From positions 1-5,110 of the forward strand of contig JBCBZE010000259.1 in the NCBI GenBank assembly GCA_039815505.1: a stretch of 5,110 bases of DNA, in the 5' to 3' direction. Positions 4,866 to 5,110 of this stretch are shown piece after piece. The stretch comes from CANLWN01 sp039815505. GTDB taxonomy: Bacteria > Bacteroidota > Bacteroidia > Flavobacteriales > Flavobacteriaceae. Position numbers and translations under genes: made by a program. Under the pieces are notes generated by a model. That model saw nothing but the letters and a program-made list of their open reading frames with translations, did not search any database and was not told where the DNA came from. Positions within the stretch are counted from its first letter, which is position 1, and each line of letters opens with the position of its first letter.

Positions 4866-5110
4866 ATGATTGTTAAATACAATCCGAAACTTAAAGAACT
4901 GGCTAGACAGCTTAGAAACAATGCCACAAAATCGGAAATTAGATTGTGGCAAAAGTTGAAGCGCGGCCAAATGTACGGATATGATTTTCACCGGCAGAAA
5001 CCAATTGATGAATATATTGTTGATTTTTTCTGCAACAAATTACAGCTAGCCATTGAAGTGGATGGATATTCGCACGAAATCCAAGAAGTTTGGGAAAAGG
5101 ATGTAAAAAA
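4866..5110 (+). CDS. DUF559 endonuclease-like protein (PD-(D/E)XK fold), N-terminal part, cut by window end
   Basis: The frame opens at ATG 4866 and remains open for 81 codons plus two bases to the window end. The protein begins MIVKYNPKLKELARQLRNNA. NATKSEIRLWQKLKRGQMYGYDFHRQKPIDEYIVDFFC (19-56) and LQLAIEVDGYSH (59-70) are the conserved blocks of DUF559, a family related to Vsr-type patch-repair endonucleases. The probable metal-binding residues are Asp53 in VDFFC and Glu64/Asp66 in IEVDGxxH, with Glu24 at the usual upstream position, so the part seen looks catalytically intact. Family members are about 110-130 residues, so about a third lies outside the window. The biological role of DUF559 proteins is not established. 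The start follows directly on the palindromic repeat, whose AAGGGG at 4850-4855 is 10 bases upstream and could act as a weak ribosome binding site. No TAnnTTTG promoter is seen, so it may be read from the reductase transcript. Confidence 0.88.
   Translation, partial: MIVKYNPKLKELARQLRNNATKSEIRLWQKLKRGQMYGYDFHRQKPIDEYIVDFFCNKLQLAIEVDGYSHEIQEVWEKDVK

Noticed and set aside
1..5110. CRISPR arrays, tRNA or rRNA genes, insertion sequences with transposase
   Set aside because: No spaced direct repeats, tRNA-like cloverleaf, rRNA segment or transposase-like frame was recognised on either strand by eye.

Overview
The window looks like chromosomal DNA from a marine-type member of the family Flavobacteriaceae (Bacteroidota). 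This rests on three things: the base composition is moderately AT-rich, Shine-Dalgarno sequences are mostly absent, and the Bacteroidota -7 promoter element TAnnTTTG occurs in gene-start gaps. The proteins also carry flavobacterial signatures, such as a TrmB beginning MGSKNKLKRFKENETF, an Mrp ATPase ending in TTMAGCAAVKKK, and an MGMT-like protein with PAHR. The genus cannot be fixed from the sequence alone.

Layout, left to right. Positions 1-441 (minus strand) hold the N-terminal 147 codons of a GT28/MurG-like glycosyltransferase whose 3' end lies outside the window. A 73-base divergent gap follows, with a TAnnTTTG promoter for the rightward genes. Next come three closely packed plus-strand genes: trmB (515-1186, GTG start), a six-helix LysE-type transporter (1194-1817) and an alkyltransferase-like protein without the catalytic cysteine (1822-2169). 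The gaps of 7 and 4 bases suggest one transcript. A 137-base gap with a second TAnnTTTG promoter leads to an iron-sulfur pair, mrp/apbC (2307-3446) and a stand-alone Nfu domain (3448-3687), separated by one base. A 75-base gap holds an inverted repeat and a third TAnnTTTG box. It precedes a ferredoxin-NADP+ reductase of the thioredoxin-reductase-like type (3763-4815). After it comes a C-rich/G-rich palindromic repeat (about 4826-4860) that directly precedes a DUF559 PD-(D/E)XK nuclease-like gene (4866 onward), cut by the window end.

Functionally, Mrp, Nfu and the reductase form a coherent Fe-S group: cluster carriers next to a flavoenzyme that exchanges electrons with ferredoxin. The first operon combines tRNA m7G46 modification, a possible amino-acid or metabolite exporter, and a sensor of O6-alkylguanine damage. 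These have no obvious single pathway.

Most of the window is ordinary core genome. Three items deserve a second look. The first is the repeat-plus-DUF559 unit at the right end, which resembles a mobile or repeat-spreading module. The second is the Mrp protein, which lacks the usual CxxC cluster ligands and has only one cysteine. The third is the PAHR alkyltransferase-like protein.
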